A stretch of 64,000 nucleotides of DNA from SMWD01 sp002729875. GTDB lineage: Bacteria > Pseudomonadota > Gammaproteobacteria > Steroidobacterales > GCA-2729495. A program made the translations under genes and the position numbers. This document shows, in pieces, positions 32,785-42,115 of this stretch. The notes beneath the pieces were generated by a model that saw nothing but the letters and a program-made list of their open reading frames with translations, did no database searches and was not told where the DNA came from. Where the stretch lies: the NCBI GenBank assembly GCA_036010905.1, contig DASCMH010000005.1, positions 91,117 to 155,116 of the forward strand, given 5' to 3'. How positions within the stretch are numbered: the stretch's first letter is position 1; each line of letters starts with the position of its first letter.

Positions 32785-34602
32785 TCAGATACCCCATTTC
32801 CTTGCAATCTGTTCCGGTTCAGGCGCAACATTTTCATCTATCGCATACGGCACGGCCAGGGTAAATTTTTGCATATCCCAGGCTGCAGTCGGGCAGCGCT
32901 CTGCACACAGGCCACAATGTACACACAAGTCTTCATCCTTGACCATGACTCTTGATGTTTGCGGCAAAGCAGCGGACACGTACAAATCCTGTTGCAGATT
33001 TCTGGCCGGGGTGCTCAACCGTTCCCGCAGATCAGTCTCGTCGCCATTGCGGGTCATCGTCAAACACTTAACCGGACACACATCGATACAGGCATCACAT
33101 TCAATACACAGGCCTGCAGTGAAAACCGTTTGCTGATCACAGTTCAGACATCGTTCGACTTCTCTCACGGCGCGTTCCGCATCAAAGCCCAGTTCCACCT
33201 CAAAATCCAGATCCTTAAAGCGTTCCAGCAAACTCAGGTGCGGCACAAGTGTCCGTTCGGCATCGTCATAGCTGTTGCTGTATGACCATTCGTGAAGACC
33301 CATCTTGGTGCTCGACAGGTGCATGCCGTCCTTGAGGCGGTCGGCAACATCCTCACCCCGACAATATTTATGAATGGAGATCGCAGCCTGATGACCATGT
33401 TCGACGGCCCAGATAATATTCTTCGGACCAAATGCGGCATCACCGCCGAAGAATACGTTCTTGCAGCCTGACTGATAGGTTACCGGGTCAACAACCGGTA
33501 CGTCCCACTGGTCAAAATCAATACCAAGATCGCGCTCGATCCACGGAAATGCGTTGTCCTGGCCAATAGCCAGCACCACATCATCACACGGTACAAACGT
33601 TTCACCGGTAATCCGTTGCGCCACGATTTTACCCTGCTCATCGAGGTCATATTCCATGAGTTCGAACTTCATGCCGACAAGCTTACCTGCCTCGACGACA
33701 AACTCTTTGGGCGAATGATTAACGACGATCTCAACGTTTTCTTCCTCGGCATCCTTGAGCTCCCATTCGGAAGCCTTAAAAAATGCTCGCGGCTTGCGCG
33801 CCATAACCTTGACGTTCTTCGCACCGAGCCGCAACGAACTGCGACAGCAATCCATCGCCGTATTGCCGACGCCGATAATCAGCACATTCTGACCCACGCT
33901 GTCGATGTGCTCAAAGGCAATCGACTCCAGCCACTCGATACCAATATGGATCCGATCGGACTCATAGCGGCCGGGAAGATCCAGATTTTTTCCCTTTGGC
34001 GCACCACTACCGATAAAGATGGCGTCATAGCCTTCGCCCAGCAGCGCTTTGAGACTCTCCACCTCCGTCCCCAGGCGCAGATCAACCCCCATATCCACGA
34101 TCTGGGCGATTTCCTCATCGAGCACATCCTCCGGCAGTCGGAAGGAAGGAATATTGCTCCTCATCAAACCACCCGGTACATCCTGAGCCTCGTAGATCAC
34201 GATCTCATGACCAAGCGGCATCAGGTCATTGGCAACCGCGAGCGATGCACAGCCGGCACCCACCAGCGCGATACGCTTGCCGCTCTTTTCGACCGGGGCA
34301 GTCGGCAAACGGTCACGAATATTGTCACGCAGATCTGCGGCGACCCGCTTCAGGCGACAAATAGCCACCGGCTCTTCATCAACGCGACCACGCCGGCAGG
34401 CCGGTTCGCAAGGCCGGTCACAGACCCTGCCCAGAACTCCCGGGAACACGTTGGTACGTCTATTTAACAGGTAGGCGTCCGAGAATCGCCCCTGGGCGAT
34501 CAGGCGAATGTAGCCCGGCACATCCGTATGAGCCGGACAGCCTCGCTGGCAATCTACGACCTTATGGAAGTAATCCGGATTGGTAATATCCGTGGGTTGC
34601 AT
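32785..34602 (-). CDS. GltD-like FAD/NAD(P) oxidoreductase with C-terminal ferredoxin domain
   Basis: The 605-residue protein has a GltD-type N-terminal cysteine module (CQRGCPAH; VCDRPCEPACRRG), two dinucleotide folds (IALVGAGCASLAVANDL near 110; NVLIIGVGNTAMDCCRSSL near 245), FAD-site GDAAFGP near 390, and two 4Fe-4S motifs near the end (CIECDACIDVCPVKC and CVHCGLCAERCP). Located immediately upstream of korA-korB, it is well placed to pass electrons between NAD(P)H and the ferredoxin-like centre of the oxidoreductase. Family members include glutamate synthase small subunit and NfnB; no glutamate synthase large subunit is adjacent. Confidence 0.88.
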   Translation of the reverse strand: MQPTDITNPDYFHKVVDCQRGCPAHTDVPGYIRLIAQGRFSDAYLLNRRTNVFPGVLGRVCDRPCEPACRRGRVDEEPVAICRLKRVAADLRDNIRDRLPTAPVEKSGKRIALVGAGCASLAVANDLMPLGHEIVIYEAQDVPGGLMRSNIPSFRLPEDVLDEEIAQIVDMGVDLRLGTEVESLKALLGEGYDAIFIGSGAPKGKNLDLPGRYESDRIHIGIEWLESIAFEHIDSVGQNVLIIGVGNTAMDCCRSSLRLGAKNVKVMARKPRAFFKASEWELKDAEEENVEIVVNHSPKEFVVEAGKLVGMKFELMEYDLDEQGKIVAQRITGETFVPCDDVVLAIGQDNAFPWIERDLGIDFDQWDVPVVDPVTYQSGCKNVFFGGDAAFGPKNIIWAVEHGHQAAISIHKYCRGEDVADRLKDGMHLSSTKMGLHEWSYSNSYDDAERTLVPHLSLLERFKDLDFEVELGFDAERAVREVERCLNCDQQTVFTAGLCIECDACIDVCPVKCLTMTRNGDETDLRERLSTPARNLQQDLYVSAALPQTSRVMVKDEDLCVHCGLCAERCPTAAWDMQKFTLAVPYAIDENVAPEPEQIARKWGI

Positions 34603-34683
34603 GGGTTTATGCTGTGGGTGCTGGTATCGAGTTGGCGGTGATACGGAACGTTACGGTTTGTTTGCAGGTTGGATACGGATTAC

Positions 34684-34714
34684 AAAAAAGACGCCAGATT
34701 ATACCTGTCTGGCG
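34684..34714 (-). terminator. Intrinsic terminator after pyrC, with TATAAT in its loop
   Basis: On the minus strand CGCCAGA pairs with TCTGGCG (arms 34708-34714 and 34692-34698) and is followed by TCTTTTTT. It lies about 30 nt after the pyrC stop. The loop contains TATAAT on the same strand, with TTGCAC 19 bp upstream, which could be the promoter of the downstream GltD-like gene (start 34602). Confidence 0.7.
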
Positions 34715-34745
34715 ACGGCCGTGTGCAATTCTTACCATCCTTCCC

Positions 34746-36104
34746 CTAAGGGCGCAGATCACGGGCAGAATTACAGTCAAGCCGCTGACCGGCGATCTCA
34801 TCCGTCACAATACCGTCCCGGTAAGCTATCACGCCGTTAACGAGTGTCGCGGCAATTGACGAACGGAACCGATAGCCCTCAAAGGGCGACCAGCCACACT
34901 TATACAGGATGTTATCCGGTGACACGGTGGTTTTACCCTTGAGATCGACGAGTACCAGGTCCGCCCGGTAGCCTTCACGGATATAGCCGCGCTCGGTGAT
35001 ACCAAACAAATCGGCAACGGCATGGCTCGAGCGGGTTACAACGAGTTCAAGTGACAAACGTCCGTCGTGCACATGCTCCAGCAGACTCAACAGCGCATGC
35101 TGCACAAGCGGCAACCCGGCCGGGGCATTAAAATAAGTCCCGGCCTTCTCTGCGGCAAGATGCGGGGCATGGTCGGTCGCCACCACATCGAGGCGTCCGG
35201 TCACCAGGCCGTCGAGCAGCGCCTCCCGGTCGGCCGCAGTCTTGATTGCCGGGTTACACTTGATCTGCGTTCCCAGATCCGCATAACGCGACTCATCGAA
35301 GAACAGATGGTGCACACAGACCTCGGCGGTGATCGACTTGCCGCTGATCGGACCCGGCGTAAAAAGCTCAAGCTCACGACCGGTCGTCAGATGGAACACA
35401 TGCAGACGCGCATCATGCCGGCGCGCCAGTTCAACCGCCAATGACGATGAGGCATAACAGGCCTCGGCTGAACGAATCGCCGGATGTTCAGCCATGGGTA
35501 CGTCATCACCGTATTTTTCACGCATCGCCTGTTCATTCGCCGTGATCATCGGGGTGTCCTCGCAATGCGTGACGAGCAGCAACGGCGAGTCAGCGAACAC
35601 CTTGTCGAGTACCTCCGGGTCGTCGACGAGCATATTGCCGGTCGAAGCACCCATGAACATCTTGATACCACAGGCTTGCGACGGCTCAAGGCGACGAATT
35701 TCATCAATATTGTCATTTGATGCGCCCAGATAGAAGGCAAAATTAGCCCGCGAACGGCCGCGCGCGCGCGCGTATTTATCCTCCAGCGCCTGCCGGTGCG
35801 TGGTCGGTGGCTTGACGTTCGGCATCTCCATAAAACTGGTAACGCCACCCGCGACAGCCGCGGCGGATTCAGTTGCGATATCGCCCTTGGCCGTCAGGCC
35901 CGGTTCGCGGAAATGCACCTGGTCATCGATCAGCCCCGGTAACAGGTGCAACCCATCCGCGTCGATCATGTCAACCGCCTCGGCGGCTGCAATACCGGTG
36001 CCAATCCGCTCAATACGACCGGCCCTGATCAACACATCGCCATCGATCATGCGGCCTTCGTTGACGATGTGAGCATTTTTAATTAATAAGGAGTGACTGA
36101 CCAT
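34746..36104 (-). CDS. pyrC: Dihydroorotase, class I-like, with QxH in place of HxH
   Basis: A 452-residue amidohydrolase of pyrimidine synthesis. The metal-binding strand reads GLIDDQVHFREPGL (57-70), so the usual first His of HxH is Gln62, a form I recall from a dihydroorotase subgroup. Other ligands are present: Lys in GIKMFMG, His in LVTHCED and HVFHLTTG, and Asp in ATDHAPH. A (CG)7 run at 35759-35772 encodes part of ARARGR. A TATAAT at 36112-36117 ends 7 bp before the ATG, so the mRNA may be almost leaderless. It could also be an allantoinase-like paralogue. Confidence 0.87.
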   Translation of the reverse strand: MVSHSLLIKNAHIVNEGRMIDGDVLIRAGRIERIGTGIAAAEAVDMIDADGLHLLPGLIDDQVHFREPGLTAKGDIATESAAAVAGGVTSFMEMPNVKPPTTHRQALEDKYARARGRSRANFAFYLGASNDNIDEIRRLEPSQACGIKMFMGASTGNMLVDDPEVLDKVFADSPLLLVTHCEDTPMITANEQAMREKYGDDVPMAEHPAIRSAEACYASSSLAVELARRHDARLHVFHLTTGRELELFTPGPISGKSITAEVCVHHLFFDESRYADLGTQIKCNPAIKTAADREALLDGLVTGRLDVVATDHAPHLAAEKAGTYFNAPAGLPLVQHALLSLLEHVHDGRLSLELVVTRSSHAVADLFGITERGYIREGYRADLVLVDLKGKTTVSPDNILYKCGWSPFEGYRFRSSIAATLVNGVIAYRDGIVTDEIAGQRLDCNSARDLRP

Positions 36105-36111
36105 AACTACG

Positions 36112-36119
36112 ATTATAGT
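36112..36119. promoter_or_regulatory. Symmetric -10 core ATTATAGT upstream of pyrC
   Basis: The minus strand reads TATAAT (36117-36112), a consensus -10, with a weak TTTTCC 16 bp upstream; transcription would start within 1-2 nt of the pyrC ATG. The plus strand reads TATAGT (36114-36119). Confidence 0.5.
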
Positions 36120-36140
36120 GAAGGAAATATGCAGGAAAAC

Positions 36141-36168
36141 TTTCCCGCCATGTCCAGCCCAGTATACT
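36141..36168 (+). promoter_or_regulatory. Predicted sigma-70 promoter of the M16 peptidase gene
   Basis: TTTCCC (36141-36146), 16-bp spacer, TATACT (36163-36168); expected start near 36175, about 37 nt before the ATG, which has GGAG about 10 nt upstream. Confidence 0.4.
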
Positions 36169-36211
36169 AGCTCTCAGTCAGTTTTAAGACCGGATCAGGA
36201 GATCAGACCGT

Positions 36212-38959
36212 ATGCGTTCAGGAACACCTTGGTTGACCCGTCTCTTGCTCACCTGCCTGTGTGCAGGTATCGCACCGGCTGGCCTGACCAGTGACATCAA
36301 TATCCCGTATCAGAAATTTACTCTCGATAATGGGCTGAGATTAATTGTCCATGAAGATGACCAGGCACCGGTGGTCGCCGTGAATATCTGGTACCACGTC
36401 GGCTCGAAGAATGAAGCCCCGGGCCGCACCGGTTTCGCCCATCTGTTCGAACACCTGATGTTCCAGGGCTCGGAGAACTACGACGACGAATATCTGCTGT
36501 TCCTGCAACAACTTGGGGCGACCAACCTGAATGCAACGACCTGGTTCGACCGCACCAATTACTTTGAGACCATCCCGAAAAATGCCCTGGATACTGTCTT
36601 ATGGCTTGAATCCGATCGCATGGGACATTTTGCCGATTCGATCACGCAGGCCAAGCTCGATGAACAGCGCGGTGTCGTGCAGAATGAGAAACGCCAGTCC
36701 GAAAACCAGCCCTATGGAACGGTCTGGTCCTACCTACTCAAACAATTGTTCCCTGACGGTCACCCTTACGCATGGGAAACCATCGGCTCGATGGACGACC
36801 TTGATGCCGCGACAATTGATGACGTCAAAGCATGGTTCAATACCTACTACGGACCCAATAACGCCGTTTTGTCGATTGCCGGTGATGTCAGTGCCGACGA
36901 CGTGCTGCAGAAAGTTGAACTGTATTTTGGCGATATACCACCTGGCCCGCCCCTGACCAGGGCGACAGAATGGATTCCCGAACACCGTATCGAGCGCCGC
37001 CGCATCATGCAGGACCGGGTTCCGCAGTCGCGACTCTACAAGGTGTGGACCGGACCTCGCTGGGGGACGACCGAAGCAGTGCAACTGGCGCTGGCAGCGA
37101 GGATTCTGGCCAATGGAAAAAATTCAAGGCTTTATGAGCGTCTTGCCTACACGGAGCAGACCGTTACAGATGTAATCCTGGCCCCCCTGGCGCTTGAAAT
37201 CGCCGGTATCACGAGACTGGTGGCCACCGCTCAGCCCGGCATTGAACTCACTGCTGTCGAAGCCACGATTAACGAAGAAATTGACCGTTTTATCGATGAT
37301 GGACCGACCCATAAAGAACTCAAACGTGCCAAGACCCAGATGCGGGCCGGTTTTCTGCGCGGTATCGAACGGGTCGGCGGCAGCAGCGGCAAAGCCGGCA
37401 TACTGGCTAAAAACCTCGTCTACGGCAATTCCGCCGACGCTTACAAAGACTACCTGGCGGCCATCGATGCGGCGTCCGCCAAAGACCTGCGCCTGATCGC
37501 CGATAAATGGCTCGGTCGCAATGCATTCATTATCGAGGTACACCCCTACCCCGAGCTTGCACCCGCCCCCGAGGGTGCCGACCGCAGCAAGATACCGGAA
37601 CCCGGGCCGGCACCGGAGGTCAGCTTCCCGCCATTCACCCGCACTGAACTCGACAACGGCATGGAAGTCATCGTCATAGAACGCAACGATATACCACTCG
37701 TCGAAATGTCGATGCTACTCGACTCCGGTTATGCGGCTGACCAATTCTCACGCCCGGGCACCACCGCGATGGCGATGGCGATGCTCGATGAAGGCACGCA
37801 TAATCGCTCGGCACTCGACATCAGCGAGACCCTTTCATCACTGGGTGCCAACCTGCGCGCAAGCGCAACTCTCGACAATGCAATAATCAGGATGTCAGCA
37901 CTGAGCGAAAACCTGGCCGCATCACTCGATATTTTTGCTGATGTCACTCTGCACCCGGCATTTCCGCAAGCAGAGCTCGTACGCCTGCGTCGCAACACGC
38001 TGGCAAGTATTGAGCAGGAGAAGATGCAACCGGTATCGATGGCCTTGCGAGTCATGCCGCGTCTGCTGTACGGCGCTGATCACGCTTATGGCCAGCCGTT
38101 GACGGGTAGCGGTACAACCGACTCGGTCACGGCGATCACCCGCGATGACCTTAAGGCATTTCATGATACGTGGTTCAAACCGAACAAGGCACAACTCATT
38201 GTCGTTGGTAACGTTGATCATGGTGCATTGATGGCACGAATTGAGAAACTGTTTGGCAACTGGCGACCCGACGATGTGCCGGAAAAAAACCTTGAGGTCA
38301 AAACGGTCAACCAGCAACAAACCATCTTCCTGATCGACCGGCCGGGAGCCGATCAGTCCGTGATCTTTGCCGGACAGCTTCTACCACCGCGTGCGAACCC
38401 TGATGAAATTGCGCTGCAAGCAATGAATGACATTCTTGGCGGATTATCTTCGGCACGTATCAACATGAACCTGCGGGAAGACAAGGGTTGGTCGTATGGT
38501 GCATTCAGCTTGATCGTCGGCGCACGAGGTGAACGACCGCTGCTGGTCTATGCGCCGGTACAGACAGATAAGACCCGGGAAGCAATTGCCGAGATAACGG
38601 CCGAACTCGATGCCATCATTACCAGCCGACCTCCGACTGAACCGGAACTCGGCATTGTAAAACGCAGCAAAACACTGTCACTTCCCGGTCGCTGGGAAAC
38701 CAACGCCGATATTATCGACGCGCTGAACAAGATCATCAGCTTCAATCTACCCGACGACTACTGGTTGACGTACGCAGCTGAGGTCAACCAACTCAATTTA
38801 GCAGACGTATCAGCGGCAGCCGAAAAATATATACACCCGAATGACCTATCGTGGGTTGTAGTCGGTGACCGCACAAAGATCGAATCGACACTGGTAGAAC
38901 TTGGCTTCAAATCGATTCAGCTAATCGACACCGACGGCAAACTCATTGTCAGTGACTAG
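36212..38959 (+). CDS. M16-family (pitrilysin-like) zinc peptidase, two-domain, exported
   Basis: A 915-residue protein with a signal peptide (LLLTCLCAGIAPAGLTS). The first M16 repeat carries the inverted zinc motif HLFEH (77-81) and the downstream Glu in EQRGVVQNEKRQSE. The second repeat (from about 470, RTELDNGMEVIVIERND) lacks HxxEH, as is normal for the non-catalytic half. It is periplasmic and probably degrades short peptides. The MFS gene begins inside its last codons. Confidence 0.92.
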   Translation: MRSGTPWLTRLLLTCLCAGIAPAGLTSDINIPYQKFTLDNGLRLIVHEDDQAPVVAVNIWYHVGSKNEAPGRTGFAHLFEHLMFQGSENYDDEYLLFLQQLGATNLNATTWFDRTNYFETIPKNALDTVLWLESDRMGHFADSITQAKLDEQRGVVQNEKRQSENQPYGTVWSYLLKQLFPDGHPYAWETIGSMDDLDAATIDDVKAWFNTYYGPNNAVLSIAGDVSADDVLQKVELYFGDIPPGPPLTRATEWIPEHRIERRRIMQDRVPQSRLYKVWTGPRWGTTEAVQLALAARILANGKNSRLYERLAYTEQTVTDVILAPLALEIAGITRLVATAQPGIELTAVEATINEEIDRFIDDGPTHKELKRAKTQMRAGFLRGIERVGGSSGKAGILAKNLVYGNSADAYKDYLAAIDAASAKDLRLIADKWLGRNAFIIEVHPYPELAPAPEGADRSKIPEPGPAPEVSFPPFTRTELDNGMEVIVIERNDIPLVEMSMLLDSGYAADQFSRPGTTAMAMAMLDEGTHNRSALDISETLSSLGANLRASATLDNAIIRMSALSENLAASLDIFADVTLHPAFPQAELVRLRRNTLASIEQEKMQPVSMALRVMPRLLYGADHAYGQPLTGSGTTDSVTAITRDDLKAFHDTWFKPNKAQLIVVGNVDHGALMARIEKLFGNWRPDDVPEKNLEVKTVNQQQTIFLIDRPGADQSVIFAGQLLPPRANPDEIALQAMNDILGGLSSARINMNLREDKGWSYGAFSLIVGARGERPLLVYAPVQTDKTREAIAEITAELDAIITSRPPTEPELGIVKRSKTLSLPGRWETNADIIDALNKIISFNLPDDYWLTYAAEVNQLNLADVSAAAEKYIHPNDLSWVVVGDRTKIESTLVELGFKSIQLIDTDGKLIVSD

Positions 38960-40268
38960 TGAACGCCCTGGCAGGCGCTTTTACGGTTGGTACATCGCCG
39001 GCACCTGCCTGCTAATCTATTTCTTTACCAACGGCATGGCGCTATTTGTGCCGCAGAACCTGTTTCCGCGCTTCATGGAAACATTCAACGCTACCGAGGG
39101 TGAGGTCAGCCTGACGACTGGCCTGATGTTCGGTCTGACTGCAATCCTCGCACCATTTGCCGGTGTACTGATCGACCGGTTCGGACCGCTGCGAATTCTG
39201 CGCATAGGCATCTGCATCATGGCAGTATGCTTTGCGGCCTATCCATTCGCTCAGTCGCTCACCCAATTGTATGTTTTGCATACCGGGCTCGCATTCGGCC
39301 TGGTGCTCGGCGGCCTCCTCGCCAACGTCGTATTACTGTCAAACTGGTTCATCAGGCGCCGAGGCGCCGTTATCGGTCTGCTGACGGCGATGTCGAGCCT
39401 CGGCGGACTGATACTGCCGAATCTGATCTCACCGCTTGTTAATGATCCTCAGCTTGGCTGGCGATGGGGCATCGGCGCACTGGCTATCGCCTTCTGGGCT
39501 CTGGCTCTTATACCGGGCTTCCTAATCCTCAAGCAACACCCGGCCGACATCAACCTTGCCCCTGACGGTGGCCGGTTAACCAACCTACCCTCAGCAAATA
39601 ACCAAACCCTGCCGGATGGCGTAACATTTAGCACAGCGCTTCACTCCCGAACACTCTGGGTACTTGCCATCGGCTCGACCTGCCTGTGGTTCACGTTCCA
39701 GGCCATCAACAGCCAGATCACGATCTTTCTCGAACTCGAGGCCGGCCTGACACCACAGAATGCAACGCGGCTGTACACAATGATTTTTGGCTTCAGTGTG
39801 GCAGGCAAATTTCTGTTCGGTGTGCTCAGCGACCGGATCACAAAACGTACGGTCATGCGCATCACCAGCGCCGTACTGCTGGCAGGTTGCCTGTGCCTGT
39901 TCACATTCAATGGTGCGGGGATCGGACTGACAACGAATCCAATGCAATTAACCGTATTCACGATCGTGTTCGGACTCGGTTATGGCGGTTCCTTTACGAT
40001 GATCCAACTCGTTTGTGTCGAAAGCTTCGGCCAGCAAGCACTTGGCAAAGTCCTCGGGATCATTATGTGCGTCGACAGCATCGGCGGCATGCTCGGCACT
40101 ATCCTGACCGGCCAGCTGAAAACAACCACCGGTAGCTATCTCATCCCGTTTGCGATCGTTGCCGTTGTCACCTTCGTCGCTCTCATTAATATACTGTTGA
40201 TACGCCCGGTTGAACCGACCCGCCAGGGGTCCGATACAGCACCGAATCGGATTCATCCGACTCCTTGA
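38946..40268 (+). CDS. Major facilitator superfamily transporter
   Basis: A 440-residue carrier with twelve predicted helices. The loop 2-3 MFS motif is degenerate (GVLIDRFGPLRILRIG near 75-90), and the segment NLFPRFMETFNATEGEVSL resembles monocarboxylate/oxalate-formate antiporters. It overlaps the M16 gene by 14 bp from the TTG start, or by 8 bp from GTG 38952, so the two are translated from one message. Confidence 0.85.
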   Translation: MSVTSERPGRRFYGWYIAGTCLLIYFFTNGMALFVPQNLFPRFMETFNATEGEVSLTTGLMFGLTAILAPFAGVLIDRFGPLRILRIGICIMAVCFAAYPFAQSLTQLYVLHTGLAFGLVLGGLLANVVLLSNWFIRRRGAVIGLLTAMSSLGGLILPNLISPLVNDPQLGWRWGIGALAIAFWALALIPGFLILKQHPADINLAPDGGRLTNLPSANNQTLPDGVTFSTALHSRTLWVLAIGSTCLWFTFQAINSQITIFLELEAGLTPQNATRLYTMIFGFSVAGKFLFGVLSDRITKRTVMRITSAVLLAGCLCLFTFNGAGIGLTTNPMQLTVFTIVFGLGYGGSFTMIQLVCVESFGQQALGKVLGIIMCVDSIGGMLGTILTGQLKTTTGSYLIPFAIVAVVTFVALINILLIRPVEPTRQGSDTAPNRIHPTP

Positions 40269-40325
40269 CGGTATATCCGGGCAGCGTCCGGGCTTATTCC
40301 GTCTTGCGAGGAAATATAAGAAATC

Positions 40326-40445
40326 ATGGCTGTCGATGATCCAAATTCACCAACCCTCTTGCATGATCCCGACATCTATGCAAAATACCCGAAATCTACA
40401 GGTCGGCAACGATTCTTTCTTACATATGAATTCAGGACAATCTGA
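40326..40445 (+). CDS. Possible 39-residue ORF coupled to the ABC ATPase gene
   Basis: ATG 40326 to TGA 40443-40445 encodes 39 residues (MAVDDPNSPTLLHDPD..., ending TYEFRTI). It is preceded by GAGGAAA about 11 nt upstream, and its stop overlaps the ATPase start as TGATG. It is hydrophilic with a mixed-charge, Tyr-containing C-terminus. No homologue is recognised. The ATPase also has its own AGGA, so the ORF could be an accident of the leader. Confidence 0.4.
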   Translation: MAVDDPNSPTLLHDPDIYAKYPKSTGRQRFFLTYEFRTI

Positions 40446-41383
40446 TGATCAGGGCGGATGAACTCAGCAAACATTATGGTTCACTGGTTGCGGTAGACGG
40501 CATCTCGTTCCAGGTGCAACCCGGCGAAGTGCTGGGCTTTCTCGGACCCAACGGCGCCGGAAAATCTACCACCATGCGAATGTTCGCCGGCTTTGTGCCG
40601 CCGACCTCGGGCAGTGTCGAGATCTGCGGTTACTCGATCGAAAAACAGCCCACCGAGGCAAAACGGCTGATCGGTTATCTGCCTGAAGGTGCGCCTTCGT
40701 ACGGTGAGATGACACCACGCAGTTTCCTGCACTTCATCGCCCGGATTCGTGGCCTGTCACGCCGCAAGACTGCCGAACGCAATGAGGACGTCATCGATCG
40801 ACTGAGCCTCGCGCCGGTACTCGACCAAAGCATCGAAACATTGTCAAAAGGCTTTAAACGCCGGGTTGGCATTGCCCAGGCCATTCTTCATGATCCACCG
40901 GTACTGATCATGGACGAGCCAACCGACGGCCTGGATCCAAACCAGAAACATGAAGTGCGCCAACTGATCCAGTCAATGGCGACCGATAAGATCATCGTTA
41001 TCTCGACACATATTCTCGAAGAAGTCGATGCAGTTTGTAATCGTGCAATCATCATCTCGCAAGGTCGAATTGTCGCGGATGAAACACCCGCAACATTACT
41101 CAACCGTTCACGCTTTCATAATGCCGTAACACTGAAACTCGACTGCAAGACTGATCTTGATCACATCACCCAACAACTACAGGACCTCAGCGGTGTTGAA
41201 CATATCGAGGTTAGCGATAAGACCTGCACAATCACAGCATTTCCCGGGCCCGATGCATCCATCCTCAAAGGAATCAGTGATCTCGCCGCCATAAAAAACT
41301 GGCCTATCAAACAGCTTAAGCTCGAATCAGGCCGACTCGACGAAGTGTTCCGAACCATCACGACCGCAGACGGTGCAGCATGA
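40445..41383 (+). CDS. ABC transporter ATP-binding subunit, GldA-like
   Basis: A 312-residue ATPase with Walker A GPNGAGKST near 36, signature LSKGFKRRVGIAQ near 133 and Walker B VLIMDEPTDGLDP near 155, plus a C-terminal domain of about 80 residues typical of the GldA/NatA-type ABC-2 family. It is the first of four genes with the order ATPase, permease, GldG-like, DUF4340, overlapping the permease by 4 bp. Confidence 0.92.
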   Translation: MIRADELSKHYGSLVAVDGISFQVQPGEVLGFLGPNGAGKSTTMRMFAGFVPPTSGSVEICGYSIEKQPTEAKRLIGYLPEGAPSYGEMTPRSFLHFIARIRGLSRRKTAERNEDVIDRLSLAPVLDQSIETLSKGFKRRVGIAQAILHDPPVLIMDEPTDGLDPNQKHEVRQLIQSMATDKIIVISTHILEEVDAVCNRAIIISQGRIVADETPATLLNRSRFHNAVTLKLDCKTDLDHITQQLQDLSGVEHIEVSDKTCTITAFPGPDASILKGISDLAAIKNWPIKQLKLESGRLDEVFRTITTADGAA

Positions 41384-42114
41384 ACACAATCAAGATTATT
41401 GCCGCCCGGGAGTTACGCGGCTATTTCGCCACCCCGCTGGCCTACGTCTTCATCGTGCTGTTCCTTGCACTGATTGGCTTTCTGACATTTTCCCTCGGCG
41501 GCTTCTACGATCGCGGTCAGGCCGACCTGATGCCATTTTTCAGCTTCCATCCGTGGCTGTACCTGATTCTAATCCCGGCCATCTCAATGCGACTGTGGGC
41601 AGAAGAGCGAAAATCAGGCAGCATCGAACTGTTGATGACGCTGCCGGTCACGATGTTCGAAGCGGTACTTGGCAAGTTTCTGGCCGCATGGAGCTTTACA
41701 GCCGTCGCCTTGACGCTGACATTCCCGATCTGGATAACGGTTAATTATCTCGGCGAACCGGACAACGGGGTCATTTTTGCCGCTTATATCGGCAGCCTGC
41801 TAATGGCCGGCGCATTTCTTGCGATAGGTGCCTGTATCTCCGCAGCTAATCGTAACCAGGTTGTCGCATTCATTATTACCATAGTGATTTGTTTTATATT
41901 CTTACTCAGTGGCTTCCAGCCGGTGCTGGATTTCTTTTCCGGTTGGGCACCACAACCCATGATTGATGCGATCGCATCTTTGAGTTTCCTGACCCATTTC
42001 AATGCTCTGAGCAAGGGCGTCCTGGATCTGAGAGATATTGTGTATTTCCTGCTGGTTATCGGTGCCTGGCTGTATGCCAATACCATTATTCTCGACATGA
42101 AAAAGGCTGACTGA
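41380..42114 (+). CDS. ABC-2 permease subunit, GldF-like
   Basis: A 244-residue inner-membrane protein with six predicted helices, opening with IIAARELRGYFATPLAYVFI, the characteristic N-terminus of GldF-type permeases, and a WAEERKSGSIELLMTLP cytoplasmic loop. One base separates its stop from the GldG-like start. Confidence 0.9.
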   Translation: MNTIKIIAARELRGYFATPLAYVFIVLFLALIGFLTFSLGGFYDRGQADLMPFFSFHPWLYLILIPAISMRLWAEERKSGSIELLMTLPVTMFEAVLGKFLAAWSFTAVALTLTFPIWITVNYLGEPDNGVIFAAYIGSLLMAGAFLAIGACISAANRNQVVAFIITIVICFIFLLSGFQPVLDFFSGWAPQPMIDAIASLSFLTHFNALSKGVLDLRDIVYFLLVIGAWLYANTIILDMKKAD

Positions 42115-42115
42115 C

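Noticed and set aside
34746..36104. Allantoinase or dihydropyrimidinase instead of dihydroorotase
   Set aside because: The HFREPGL segment and overall length favour dihydroorotase, though the Gln in the first metal position leaves some doubt. No purine or pyrimidine catabolism genes are nearby.
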